Below, one piece after another: positions 18,130 through 28,526 of a DNA stretch of 64,000 bases. Source of the stretch: Oceanicoccus sagamiensis (GTDB lineage: Bacteria > Pseudomonadota > Gammaproteobacteria > Pseudomonadales > Dasaniaceae); the NCBI RefSeq assembly GCF_002117105.1, contig NZ_CP019343.1, positions 2,790,001 through 2,854,000 on the forward strand, in the 5' to 3' direction. A model generated the notes under the pieces. That model saw only the letters and a program-made list of their open reading frames with translations, did not search any database and was not told the DNA's origin. A program made the position numbers and the translations under genes. Numbering within the stretch: the stretch's first letter is position 1; each line of letters starts with the position of its first letter.

Positions 18130-19186
18130 TTTACAGCTACTGCGTTTTATTGCCGCTTTTCTGGTGCTGGTTTACCATTCAAGAAAAGTCTTTACTGCCT
18201 TGGGTGGCGATAGCGACTGGTTGATGGCAGTGGCTCAATATGGCGGCTTTGGCGTAGATATCTTCTTTGTTATTAGTGGCTTTGTTATTTGGCACACTAC
18301 CTTTGGTCAAGCCGGTAAATCTATCCACTGTTTATCATTTGTCCGGCGTCGCCTCTTTCGTATCTATCTTGGGTATTGGCCCTATTACTTACTGGCCGCA
18401 CTGGCGCTGCTCTATATTGGTGAGCGGGACCCGGCGGTGATTGATTGGTGGCGCTCTTTCTTTTTAATCAACCCAACCATTAAGCATCAGGTCTTAGGCG
18501 TTTCCTGGAGCCTGGCCTATGAGCTGTACTTTTATGCTCTGTTTACGCCGCTGCTCTTATTATCGCGTAATACGGCGAGAAACCTGATTATTGTGATGTT
18601 GGTTGTTGTGATTGTTATCAACAAACTTGTACTCACCCATAAATTGGGTATTGGCATTGTGCTTAGCCCGTATTTGATTGAGTTTTTTGCTGGCTGTTTG
18701 ATTGCTATCTTTATGCAGCGTATGAACTCGAGGGTGGTCATAGCAGCTCTGGTGGTGGTGATGGTGGCTGCCCTGTTCTACGCCGTGAACTATGCCTCCC
18801 GCTTCAATATGGGCCGAATTGAGGGCTTTGGTGTGGTCGCCATCAGCCTGGTGGCACTGATGGTGCTATTAGAGAATCGCGGCTTATACCAAGCTGGGCG
18901 TTGGCTGACATTCCTGGGGGATAGTTCCTACTCCTTATATCTCAGTCATTTTATTGTTATTACTTTGCTGATGTCATTCCTGAAGGGGGTGGACCTGGCT
19001 CTGGGGCAGCCTCTGGTATGGATAATTTACTGGGCGTTTTTGTTATTTATCATTGCTATTAGTGCCCTAAACTATCACTATATTGAACGGCCTCTCTACC
19101 GCTATGCCTTAAAATATTGGCCGTCCCCGGCTTTAAGGCAGCGTTTGAAGGGTGTGCCTAAACCTGTTGGAAACAAGCCTGAATGA
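18119..19186 (+). CDS. Acyltransferase family 3 (OafA-like) membrane protein
   Basis: I set the start at the ATG at 18119 (MLRNLQLLRFIAAFLVLVYHSRK), which gives 355 residues and fits the family's N-terminus; the open frame extends further upstream but only inside the methyltransferase gene. About ten hydrophobic segments are visible. LRFIAAFLVLVYHSR carries the conserved R...H of acyltransferase-3 proteins, which O-acetylate or otherwise acylate surface sugars at the inner membrane. It overlaps the methyltransferase by 11 bp and the radical SAM gene by 4 bp, so it is embedded in the operon. It is the second acylation system here, after the MBOAT/SGNH pair. Confidence 0.87.
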   Translation: MLRNLQLLRFIAAFLVLVYHSRKVFTALGGDSDWLMAVAQYGGFGVDIFFVISGFVIWHTTFGQAGKSIHCLSFVRRRLFRIYLGYWPYYLLAALALLYIGERDPAVIDWWRSFFLINPTIKHQVLGVSWSLAYELYFYALFTPLLLLSRNTARNLIIVMLVVVIVINKLVLTHKLGIGIVLSPYLIEFFAGCLIAIFMQRMNSRVVIAALVVVMVAALFYAVNYASRFNMGRIEGFGVVAISLVALMVLLENRGLYQAGRWLTFLGDSSYSLYLSHFIVITLLMSFLKGVDLALGQPLVWIIYWAFLLFIIAISALNYHYIERPLYRYALKYWPSPALRQRLKGVPKPVGNKPE

Positions 19187-20124
19187 CTACAATGACTACC
19201 CATAAATTAGAAGAAACTCCCTGGCTATTTAATATTGAGTTGACTAATCGCTGTCCGCTCAAATGTGTGATGTGCGCCCGAACCGAGCATATGACGCGGG
19301 CCGAAGGCGATATCAGCATGGAACTTTATACCCGTATTGTCGATGACTTATGCGAGATTTCCCCGCCGCGAAAAATGAAAAACCGCTTGCTCAGGTTGCA
19401 TCAATTTGGCGAAAGCCTGGTGCATCCGGAATTTGACAGCATGATTCGCTATGCCGCTGACAAAGGTTTTCGCGTGGCGCTATCAATTAACCCTGTGTTG
19501 CTAAAGCCGGTTATTGCCGATCGCCTGCTCGATTCCGGCATTGATTCTTTGTATATCTCACTGGATGGTCATGATGATGAATCGTTTTTTCAACTCCGGG
19601 GTTTAAAGAATGCCTATGATGATTCGGTAGCGCGGCTGGAAGCTTTTCTGGCGAAAAAAACCGAGCGGCAATTGCCGATTCATATTGAATTATCCATGAT
19701 CGATTTTAAGCTTAACCGTGAAAGCATTGCCAAGATGCACGCTTACTGGGAGCAGCATCCGGGTATTGATGAGTTTAGAAATAAAGAATTTATGAAATGG
19801 GATGGCTCCGCTGATTCAGTCAATGCTCTGGCCGATGATGATACCGGGCGGCGTATTGAAGAGACGATTGAAAAGCGCGGTGGTTGTTCTCTGCCATGGA
19901 ATCAAATGGCGGTACTGTGGGATGGCAGGGTCGTGCCCTGTTGCTATGATTATGACGGCAAATATACCGTGGGTGATGTAAGAGAAAAGTCGTTGTTGGA
20001 AATTTGGCACGACAAGCCGATGCAGGCTTTACGCGAAGAGTTTGAGAGCAAGCAGGTAAGCAATGACTTGTGTAAAAACTGCGAATTTAGTCCGGGCAGC
20101 ATTCCGCTGACCCAATTATCCTGA
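19183..20124 (+). CDS. Radical SAM/SPASM domain protein
   Basis: At 313 residues this is a small radical SAM enzyme. CPLKCVMC (about residues 24-31) gives the CxxxCxxC cluster motif. The C-terminal SPASM-type region has CSLPW, then VVPCCYDY, then DLCKNCEF, enough cysteines for one or more auxiliary [4Fe-4S] clusters. It is the last gene of the plus-strand operon, overlapping the acyltransferase by 4 bp. No peptide precursor is evident nearby, so a sugar or glycan-intermediate modification seems more likely than RiPP maturation. That is inference; the reaction is unknown. Confidence 0.85.
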   Translation: MTTMTTHKLEETPWLFNIELTNRCPLKCVMCARTEHMTRAEGDISMELYTRIVDDLCEISPPRKMKNRLLRLHQFGESLVHPEFDSMIRYAADKGFRVALSINPVLLKPVIADRLLDSGIDSLYISLDGHDDESFFQLRGLKNAYDDSVARLEAFLAKKTERQLPIHIELSMIDFKLNRESIAKMHAYWEQHPGIDEFRNKEFMKWDGSADSVNALADDDTGRRIEETIEKRGGCSLPWNQMAVLWDGRVVPCCYDYDGKYTVGDVREKSLLEIWHDKPMQALREEFESKQVSNDLCKNCEFSPGSIPLTQLS

Positions 20125-20137
20125 GCTTAGGTTTTCA

Positions 20138-20878
20138 TTAGGCGTTGCTGGTGTTGGCGCTGTTGCTGGCACTGATTTTTTCGTTCATGGATGCGGTATA
20201 GGCAGCATATACCGTTTCCGGGTCGCCTTGCTGCAGTGATACGCCGTCTTCTATCCATACCAATCGATCACAGAGTTCTTGCAAGGTGTCATGTTGGTGT
20301 GACACCAATACCACGGTTTGATCAGAGGCTATACGTTCTTTAAGCAGTGTGCTGGATTTTTCTTTAAAGGCGCTATCGCCCACCCCTAGTACTTCATCAA
20401 TCAGCAAAATATCCGGCGACAGGTTGCTGGAAATTGCAAAGCCCAGTCTCGCGCACATACCGGTAGAATAGGTTCTAACATTTTCATGAATAAATTCACC
20501 AATATCCGCAAAGGCGATAATTTCATCGAGTAAGCCGTGCATTTCCTTGCGGCTTTTTCCCAGCAGCATACCGGAGTAAATAATATTGTCGCGGCCGCTG
20601 AGGTCGCGATCAAAGCCCACCTGTAAAGCCAGTAATTGTGTTCTTATTGATGGCGGGATGCTTATCTGCCCTTTGTCCGGGCTGATGATGCCAGCCAGCA
20701 GACGCAACAGTGTGCTTTTTCCTGCGCCATTGCCCCCGATGATACCAATGGTTTCACCGCGTTTAATGGTAAAGCTAACATCCTTTAACGCCCAGTAACC
20801 GGCGCTACGTCGCAACATCCGCTGGTAGCAAATACCAACGTTTTCTACGGAAACTAATATGCTGTTTTCCTGGCTCAT
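20138..20878 (-). CDS. wzt: ABC transporter ATPase of polysaccharide exporter (Wzt/KpsT-like)
   Basis: The 246-residue ATPase has Walker A GGNGAGKST (about residues 48-56), signature YSTGMCARLGFA and Walker B ILLIDEVLGVGD. These and the length match Wzt/KpsT/TagH ATPases that drive export of O-polysaccharide or capsule. There is no C-terminal carbohydrate-binding domain as in E. coli O8/O9a Wzt, so chain-end recognition, if any, must occur elsewhere. It is the last gene of the minus-strand operon, starting 1 bp after the permease stop. Confidence 0.88.
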   Translation of the reverse strand: MSQENSILVSVENVGICYQRMLRRSAGYWALKDVSFTIKRGETIGIIGGNGAGKSTLLRLLAGIISPDKGQISIPPSIRTQLLALQVGFDRDLSGRDNIIYSGMLLGKSRKEMHGLLDEIIAFADIGEFIHENVRTYSTGMCARLGFAISSNLSPDILLIDEVLGVGDSAFKEKSSTLLKERIASDQTVVLVSHQHDTLQELCDRLVWIEDGVSLQQGDPETVYAAYTASMNEKISASNSANTSNA

Positions 20879-20879
20879 A

Positions 20880-21641
20880 TTAACCTGCTAATCGTGGATA
20901 AACGCGGTCAAAGCGCTTATATATAAAAAGGTTGATGATAGTGAGCACGGTGCTGAATAAGGCAATACCCGCCATGGCATTAAAGGCCGGGGGAGTGCCG
21001 CTGAGCAGTACGGATCGATAAAAATTAATAATCATTAAAAATGGGTTATAGGCAAGAATATCCCTAACACGTTCATCCATTAGTGAGATATCAAAGAAAA
21101 TACCCGAGCTAAAAAATAGCATCAGCATGACATAGTTGACCACCAGTCGCAGGTCGGGGATTAAGGGCACAATAGCCGCGACTAGAAAGCCCACGGCGAC
21201 AATAAAATACATTTGTACCAGCAATAGTAATGGCAGCCATAGCCAGCTTGCCTGAATATTAGTATCCGTTAACAATAAAAAGGCTAAAAATATTGCCAGA
21301 ATAAAAATAAACCTAAAGCTGGCGGCAACAATGGCGATTGCCGGAAATATCAATTTGGGTAGATAGAGTTGGTACATAATACCGACGTTCTGGGTAATGG
21401 ATACCGTGCAAGCTTTGATACTGGCATCAAACCATTTCCACACCACCAGGCCACAGAGTAAATAACTTAAAAAGCCCTCACCACCCTGACGAAACCCCAT
21501 GCCGAACACAAAATAAAATACACCGAGATACAAGGTAGGTTCGATAACCCACCATAATAAGCCCAAATAATTTTTCGAGGCTTCTGCTTTTAAGCTCATA
21601 ACTGATCTGACAAAGATGAGTTCGGTATAGTTGATGGACAT
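20880..21641 (-). CDS. wzm: ABC-2 type polysaccharide export permease (Wzm-like)
   Basis: This 253-residue membrane protein has about six TM segments. It contains features seen in Wzm/KpsM/TagG permeases: NYLGLLWWVIEPTLYLGVFYFVFG near the N-terminus and YNPFLMIINFYRSVLL in the second half. With the ATPase just downstream it should form an exporter moving an undecaprenyl-linked glycan across the inner membrane. The glycosyltransferase gene upstream ends about 50 bp away. Confidence 0.88.
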   Translation of the reverse strand: MSINYTELIFVRSVMSLKAEASKNYLGLLWWVIEPTLYLGVFYFVFGMGFRQGGEGFLSYLLCGLVVWKWFDASIKACTVSITQNVGIMYQLYLPKLIFPAIAIVAASFRFIFILAIFLAFLLLTDTNIQASWLWLPLLLLVQMYFIVAVGFLVAAIVPLIPDLRLVVNYVMLMLFFSSGIFFDISLMDERVRDILAYNPFLMIINFYRSVLLSGTPPAFNAMAGIALFSTVLTIINLFIYKRFDRVYPRLAG

Positions 21642-21688
21642 TAAAAGGGCCTTGGTTGCTAATCGTTATTTATTGTTGCTTGTGGTTA

Positions 21689-22792
21689 TTATAGCTTGGT
21701 GCTTTGATGAAGTATGTTTAACATCGTCGCCGCGGATTTCTCCCAGTTATACTTTTGCGACTGCAGCAGTGCCGCTGCCGCTAATTGTTGGTAGTGCTCG
21801 CTGTCTGAGGTGATCTTACTTAAGGCATCACACATCTCTTCAACAGAGTAGGGGTCGACCAGTATTCCACCTGCCCCGGCAACTTCTTTCATGGCAGACA
21901 GGTTGGAGGTGATAACGGGTACACCCTGTGACATCGCTTCTACAATGGGCAGGCCAAAACCTTCATATAATGAAGGCATAAGCAGTGCATAGGCGTTCTT
22001 GTATAGTTGGGCCAATTGTTGATCTGTCACCTGACCTAATAAGCTGACGTGGGCGCTTATGCCATGTTGGGCGATAACGCTTTCAATAGATACGCCTCCC
22101 CAGCCGCTTCCGCCAGCAATTTTTAAGGGCAGGGGTTCAGGGGTCTTATCCAGATATTGTTTGTAGGATAAAAGCAGGCGATTAAGGTTTTTTCTGGGCT
22201 CCAGTGTGCTGACAAACAGAAAATAATTCTTTTGGTCCGATACGGTTTTATCCAGTGTCACTGTGTCTGGGCTTAAACAGCTGGCTCCGGTGACCACCTG
22301 AGTTTTGTTCTCGGCATAGGGAAAGTTCTGTTTAATATCACAGCGGGTAAATTCTGAGACGGCGACGACTATTTTGGAAGATGCGATGGCCCTTGGCATT
22401 AAAATAGATTCCAGAAGCCTGCCAAATTGCGTCATCGTTGAGCCATAGTGGATCCATACAAGGTCGTGGATAGTCACTACTGAGGGCGTACTGCTTGATA
22501 GCGCTAAGGGCAGATTATGGCGCGGTGACCAGAAGACATCAATCTGGTCTTTTTTTGCCCAGTGCGGAAACAGCAGTTGTGCATACAGCGTGCTGAGCTT
22601 GGGTAGTTGGTAGTTACCACAGCGGTGGTGAATATTATCCCCGCTCAGTTCAGTTTTATCATATTGCCGGTCAGAATATAAAAACCACTCGTCCCCCCCC
22701 AGGGCTGTCATTCGTTTTAACAGCTCTATGGTATAGCGGTGGATACCGGTACCAGGGTAGCAAAGAGGGCGGGCATCAACTCCGATTTTCAC
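21689..22792 (-). CDS. GT4 glycosyltransferase, candidate D-rhamnosyltransferase
   Basis: I start at the GTG at 22792, which gives KIGVDARPLCYPGTGIHRYTIELL, a usual GT4 N-terminus; the upstream ATG at 22825 is possible. Length is about 367 residues. FVSTLEPRKNLNRLL and MPSLYEGFGLPIVEAMSQGVPVI are the GT4 donor-binding signatures. Together with the next gene upstream (22976) it sits between rmd and wzm. That is where the D-rhamnosyltransferases WbpY and WbpZ lie in common polysaccharide antigen loci. Specificity for GDP-D-rhamnose is therefore plausible but not shown. Confidence 0.83.
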   Translation of the reverse strand: MKIGVDARPLCYPGTGIHRYTIELLKRMTALGGDEWFLYSDRQYDKTELSGDNIHHRCGNYQLPKLSTLYAQLLFPHWAKKDQIDVFWSPRHNLPLALSSSTPSVVTIHDLVWIHYGSTMTQFGRLLESILMPRAIASSKIVVAVSEFTRCDIKQNFPYAENKTQVVTGASCLSPDTVTLDKTVSDQKNYFLFVSTLEPRKNLNRLLLSYKQYLDKTPEPLPLKIAGGSGWGGVSIESVIAQHGISAHVSLLGQVTDQQLAQLYKNAYALLMPSLYEGFGLPIVEAMSQGVPVITSNLSAMKEVAGAGGILVDPYSVEEMCDALSKITSDSEHYQQLAAAALLQSQKYNWEKSAATMLNILHQSTKL

Positions 22793-22975
22793 AATACACT
22801 GATCCTGGCAATGGATGCAGGGCATGCAGTGATTATGGCTTTTACATTGTTGCTAGAACAATAACGGCGAAAAAAACCTAACATCCGCTGACCTTGCTGT
22901 TGTTCATAGTTGCTAACTCAATAAATGGTTTCAATTACATGTAATCAAACGACGATTATACTACAAGCGCAATAG

Positions 22976-24238
22976 CTATTTCTGTACTAAACGGTAGACC
23001 GCTGCCACATTGTTGGCGACCTCTTCCCAACAGTAGTTGGCGCTGACCTCTAAGCCTTTTGCAATGGCCTGTTCCCGCCAAGCCTGGTCATGTAACACGG
23101 TATCCAGACCGGGCATGATGGTCGCCGGGTCATGGGGGTCTACCAGATAACTGGCGCCATTGCTGACTTCCGGCAGCGATGAGACATTTGAGCATAAAAC
23201 CGGCACCCCGGAGGCCATGGCTTCCGCCACCGGCAAGCCGAAACCCTCATATAATGACAGTAGCATAAATGCATGGGCTCCCGCATACAGCAGCGGTAAA
23301 TCATCTTCATGGACGTAATTTAGATAGCGAAGGGCAGAGCGGGCTTCCCCTTCCTTGATAAGTTCCATAATAGGGGCGCTGCCCCAACCCTTGCCGCCAA
23401 TTATCACCAACGGCCGTTGGCGTGAAACTTCCTCCGGTAGTTGCAGATAACATTGGATTAATTGGGTAATGTTTTTGCGGGGTTCCAGCGTTGAAACGGT
23501 GAGGGCATAGCCGCCGTATTCAAGGTCGTAACGTTGCAGGGCCTGATGAATGTCTGGCGCTGTTCTGGGTTTAAAAGCAGGATCAACACCCAGCGGGATA
23601 GCGATCACATGCTTGGGGTCAAAATTAAAATACTCGATAACCTCAGAGCGAGTAAATTCTGAATCAGTAATAATATAGCTGGCCCGTTTCACGGATTTGG
23701 GTATGGCTTTACTGAGGTATTTTACCCGACTGGCGGGGTGACACTCGGGATATTTAAAAATTGATAGGTCGTGAATCGTAAGAATACTGGTGGCGCTGAT
23801 ATATGGCGCAACAAAATTGGGTGCGTGAAGTACCACGTCTTTTGAGGCCGGGCTATTGATAAATAATAACAGCGGCTGTAACAGCGCTTTAAGGTGTACT
23901 TTGCTATAGAGTATCCAATGCCCGATGCGGGCGATCAGGGCAAAGCAGGCCCGGAGTAAAAAGGCTGTTAGTCGATTATAGTACAGCCATCTAAAGCGGG
24001 TATAAAAGGCTTGTTTAGTCTTAGTATTGCCGGCTGTATGGGATGGTTCCGGGGCTTCGCTGACAGCATGGGGTTGCTTGGGGTCATAGGGAATCTCTTT
24101 AACCAGGCGGCCGCGAAACAGATAGCTGACCTCGTCAATATCGTCCTGCTCTGGCAGTCTTTTGGCCAGCTCATAGGTGTAGCGGCCAATACCGGTTAAA
24201 GGGGGGTGAAGCGCCGAGGCTTCCAGGATGATTTTCAA
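22976..24238 (-). CDS. GT4 glycosyltransferase, candidate D-rhamnosyltransferase
   Basis: The frame opens at 24310, inside the upstream reductase gene. A TTG at 24238, 4 bp after the reductase stop, gives the typical start LKIILEASALHPPLTGIGRYTYEL and is preferred, yielding about 420 residues. TVSTLEPRKNITQLI and LLSLYEGFGLPVAEAMASGVPVL are GT4 motifs. A less conserved insert (about residues 65-130) separates the N-terminal strands. It is operonic with rmd and gmd and resembles the WbpY/WbpZ class in position. An intact C6 run occurs in this gene (24201-24206), so not every homopolymer here is broken. Confidence 0.82.
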   Translation of the reverse strand: MKIILEASALHPPLTGIGRYTYELAKRLPEQDDIDEVSYLFRGRLVKEIPYDPKQPHAVSEAPEPSHTAGNTKTKQAFYTRFRWLYYNRLTAFLLRACFALIARIGHWILYSKVHLKALLQPLLLFINSPASKDVVLHAPNFVAPYISATSILTIHDLSIFKYPECHPASRVKYLSKAIPKSVKRASYIITDSEFTRSEVIEYFNFDPKHVIAIPLGVDPAFKPRTAPDIHQALQRYDLEYGGYALTVSTLEPRKNITQLIQCYLQLPEEVSRQRPLVIIGGKGWGSAPIMELIKEGEARSALRYLNYVHEDDLPLLYAGAHAFMLLSLYEGFGLPVAEAMASGVPVLCSNVSSLPEVSNGASYLVDPHDPATIMPGLDTVLHDQAWREQAIAKGLEVSANYCWEEVANNVAAVYRLVQK

Positions 24239-24242
24239 TGAT

Positions 24243-25159
24243 TTAGCCGTCTGTTTTTTTATACATCCATTCCAGTGTTTGGCGCAATGGAATTGGGGAG
24301 TAGTTACCAACAGTCGCCTTTAGCTTATCATTGCAGCCGACTAGTTGTTTAACTTCGTTGTCCCTGACGAAGGCCGGGTTGACTTCAACCTTAATGGAAT
24401 AGCCCGCGATGTCTCTCATCATATCCAGGGTCTCGGTCAGGGAATGACCGCTACCAGAGCATAGATTAAACACTTCACCGGCGGGTTTTGCGTCGATTAA
24501 GCCGCCATAAGCGGCAGCAATATCACGCACGTCAGAAAAGTCTCTGACGACATCGATATTACCTAATTCTATACGGTGATCCCCTCTTTGGAAATGTGAA
24601 ACAATCTTGGGGAGTAAAAAACGTTCAGATTGACCGACACCAGTATAGTTAAAGGGCCTAACGATTGTGATGGGTAATTGTTCCATCCATAAGCGCGCCA
24701 TATGTTCCATGGCCAGTTTGCTGACCGCGTAGTCGTTAGCGGGCGCGGCGATGGTCGTTTCATTTAAGACGGCTGACGGATCTAAATCCTGAGCGTGGGT
24801 ATTGCCGTAAATATTAGCGCTGCTGGCCAGTACCACCAGATCCGGGTTGACGCCAGCCTCAACCAGCGCCGATAACAGATTGCGGGTGCCGGTGATATTG
24901 GCTTGATAGATGGCATCTATATCGCCGTGTGCCACAAAGGAAATGGCGGCCAGGTGAACCACTACATCGGGCTGTATGGTCTCAACCAGCTCGCGGATCG
25001 CCTTTTGATCGGATAAATTTATCGAGTATCGGTTGTTCTGCTGCTGTGCGGACTCGGCGCCAAAGCCAAATATGTCATAACCGCGCTGGCTTAATTCTGC
25101 GGCAATATAGTCACCGGTAAAGCCGCTGATACCGGTGATAAGCGCCCGAGGTGGCGACA

Positions 25160-25160
<1 letters not shown>
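24243..25160 (-). CDS. rmd: GDP-4-dehydro-6-deoxy-D-mannose reductase
   Basis: This 305-residue short-chain/extended epimerase-type enzyme has ITGISGFTGDYIA (NAD(P)-binding GxxGxxG), a serine-rich SSANIYG strand and the catalytic YAVSK (Tyr/Lys). VRPFNYTGVGQ, LGNIDVVRDFSDVRD and VFNLCSG match Rmd-like proteins. Rmd reduces the Gmd product to GDP-D-rhamnose. Its ATG overlaps the stop of gmd as TAATG. GDP-L-fucose synthase or Tyv-type epimerase are less likely from the motif pattern. Pairing with gmd and Wzm/Wzt strongly supports a D-rhamnose route. Confidence 0.82.
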
Positions 25161-26197
<1,037 letters not shown>

Positions 26198-26208
26198 TTA
26201 CCTTGCTG

Positions 26209-27495
26209 TTAATCGGTCGGTGGTTCCAGGGTGTTGACCAATAGCTGTGATGCATCTTTAAATAAATCGATATCTTGCTCGTGGGCACACATATTACCTA
26301 TTAAGCGAGCCAGAGAGCGATCCAGAAAATGATGACTCAATCTAAGTTCTGAACAGGTCTTGGCAAATTCATACATTTGCTGTGCGTAATTGGCGCTATC
26401 GTGCTGGTGGGCTGCATATGCTTTGGCGCGGCGGCCCATGGCGGCATAATAATTCGGATTGTTAAGGAAGTCTTCTAATATTCGCTGAATGTCTTCAATT
26501 TCATGCTCGGGCTTAACATGGGCGACGGTATCGGCGGGCAGTTCGCTATACCAGCCAATCTGGGTGACCAGACTAGGCAGGCCCATATCCCAGAAACGCA
26601 GCTGGCTGGCTGAGCTCTCTCCCATGGTGGGGTAGCGTAAGTTGATGGCCAAATGAGCGGACTGCAGTGCTTGGGCAAGCTCGGATTCTGGCGCAAAACC
26701 CCGAATATCGATATAGCCTGATAAGCCATTAGTGGCGGCGGCCTCCAGTAGTGATTCCTCGTCATCAAGATGGCCAAATATCTGTAGTCGAAATTTCCCG
26801 GGTTTGCTAATAGCTCCCCAAGCTTTGAACAGGGATGTCAGCCTGCGGTTGGGGCCGGCATGGCCACAAAAAATAAGCGTGTAAACCTCGTCATCATAAT
26901 TGGCCCTGGTTAGTGCCGGTTGGCAGGGGTAGGGTAGCTTGGCGACAATAATGGGGCCGCTATAAACGGTTGAGATGATGTCCCGGGCATAATTAGAATG
27001 CACAATAATCCCCAAAGCATTCGCTAAAAAAGCTTTAAACAAAGGGTATTGCACTATGAGCTGCTCATACTGCTGTGGCGATGTCAGGCCAGCCTTGCCC
27101 AATCGCAAGGCTTCTGGACCATATTGCGCAGCCAGGTGGTGTAGCCAGTCAAAGCCGGGTATTTCTTTTGTGCAGGTTTGAGCCAGGTTAATCAGGTTGG
27201 TATCGTGTAAAACTATCAGGCCAGGCTGTTCAAACAGTTGCTTGACGATATCAGCATGGTTTCGATTATTGCCCAGATGGTAGATAGCCAATGGTGCTTC
27301 GCCCGTTGGGCTGATGGCGTTGTTGGGGCTAATATATTGCCGGGTCCATTCCGGGGTGCTGGTCTGGTCCTGTCCCGGTGAGATCGCGACGATATTGGCA
27401 TCCGTACAAGTATGCAGTGCTGCCAGCACCTGTTGGGAATATCTGGCGATCTCGGTCTGATCCGCATCCAGCGGGGAGAACCACTGTATGTCCAT
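26209..27495 (-). CDS. Glycosyltransferase, GT4-like
   Basis: A 428-residue protein with a GT-B fold pattern: N-terminal DIQWFSPLDADQTEIARYSQ, and a C-terminal half with LIFCGHAGPNRRLTSLFKAW, then HLAINLRYPTMGESSASQLRFWDMGLPSLV, the place of the GT4 E-x7-E donor region. A trailing helical tail (about 340-428) is longer than usual. Start overlaps the previous gene's stop as TAATG and the gene ends 14 bp before gmd, so it is translationally coupled. Donor sugar unknown. Confidence 0.78.
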   Translation of the reverse strand: MDIQWFSPLDADQTEIARYSQQVLAALHTCTDANIVAISPGQDQTSTPEWTRQYISPNNAISPTGEAPLAIYHLGNNRNHADIVKQLFEQPGLIVLHDTNLINLAQTCTKEIPGFDWLHHLAAQYGPEALRLGKAGLTSPQQYEQLIVQYPLFKAFLANALGIIVHSNYARDIISTVYSGPIIVAKLPYPCQPALTRANYDDEVYTLIFCGHAGPNRRLTSLFKAWGAISKPGKFRLQIFGHLDDEESLLEAAATNGLSGYIDIRGFAPESELAQALQSAHLAINLRYPTMGESSASQLRFWDMGLPSLVTQIGWYSELPADTVAHVKPEHEIEDIQRILEDFLNNPNYYAAMGRRAKAYAAHQHDSANYAQQMYEFAKTCSELRLSHHFLDRSLARLIGNMCAHEQDIDLFKDASQLLVNTLEPPTD

Positions 27496-28526
27496 TAGAG
27501 CAAAGCCTCTATCACTTTAGCCCAGTTAATATCCATGGCCTCAACCATGGTTTTGGCATGGTTGCCCAACTGCTTGGCCAGAGCGCGATCGGACCAGGCC
27601 TGGTCCAGTTTTGCCGCCAAATCGATGGCATCGGCTTTGGCGACTAAACCGGTTTGCTGGTCTTTGACAAACTCGATGGCCCCGCCGGCATCTTCCAGCG
27701 TAATAACTCCTTTGCTAGAGAACATGGCTTCCGGTGTGATATAGCCATAGTCCTCCTGGTAGGGGGTAAATAGCACCATTAAAGCATTGGCATACAGTTC
27801 AAATTTTTCTTGCTCGGAAATATGTCCCAGCCAAGTGATTTGATGCTCTACACCTAATGAACTCGCTTGCTGTTTTAGCTGTTGAAAGTAATCGTCGCTA
27901 TCTGCTTTGCCAGAAAAAACAATTTTAACCGGCTCTTGGGTATGGGCCAGAGCTTCGATGACCAGTTCCTGACGCTTAATCGGGTTGATGCGGCTAGGGA
28001 AATAAAAATAATCGTTGTACTCGCCACAGTAAAAATGCTCAATATTTCTGGGTGGGGGATATAACGCTTCTGAGCTTATGCCGTTGTACTGTAGCAATCG
28101 CTCTGAGACGGTGTTGGAGATGGTATAGATGTTTTTTTCCTGGCTGAGGGAGGCGGTATCCTCTCTGCGTATCAGGTTTCTCACTTGTTTGCCGTCTGGC
28201 ATATGATTCAGGTCAGAAAATTGTGTATTCCACAAATCATAAGCGGTTCTATGTTGGTGCAAAATCCAATAGGACTTATTGGGGTGGTTGACTAACCAGG
28301 CTGGAAATTTAAGCCCGATCACTTTATCAACGCTGCTATCGATATCGAGTAATTTACAGGCCAGAATATGATTAACCAGTGACTCTTGCGGATACCATTT
28401 AAACGGTATTGTCATTATCTCGGCGTTATGGCCTTGTTCAAGCAGAGCCGCAACAAGATCTTCCGCCAGCACTTCCGCACCGCCATAGCAGAAAGGTACT
28501 TGCGTATTCAGTATTAATATATTCAT
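27495..28526 (-). CDS. GT4 glycosyltransferase
   Basis: The 343-residue enzyme starts ILILNTQVPFCYGGAEVLAEDLVAALLEQGH, a typical GT4 acceptor-domain start. YFPSRINPIKRQELVIEAL and FTPYQEDYGYITPEAMFSSKGVI are the donor-binding motifs. TAATG overlaps on both sides couple it to its neighbours. Such enzymes usually add mannose, rhamnose or related sugars from nucleotide donors; specificity here is unknown. Confidence 0.85.
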   Translation of the reverse strand: MNILILNTQVPFCYGGAEVLAEDLVAALLEQGHNAEIMTIPFKWYPQESLVNHILACKLLDIDSSVDKVIGLKFPAWLVNHPNKSYWILHQHRTAYDLWNTQFSDLNHMPDGKQVRNLIRREDTASLSQEKNIYTISNTVSERLLQYNGISSEALYPPPRNIEHFYCGEYNDYFYFPSRINPIKRQELVIEALAHTQEPVKIVFSGKADSDDYFQQLKQQASSLGVEHQITWLGHISEQEKFELYANALMVLFTPYQEDYGYITPEAMFSSKGVITLEDAGGAIEFVKDQQTGLVAKADAIDLAAKLDQAWSDRALAKQLGNHAKTMVEAMDINWAKVIEALL

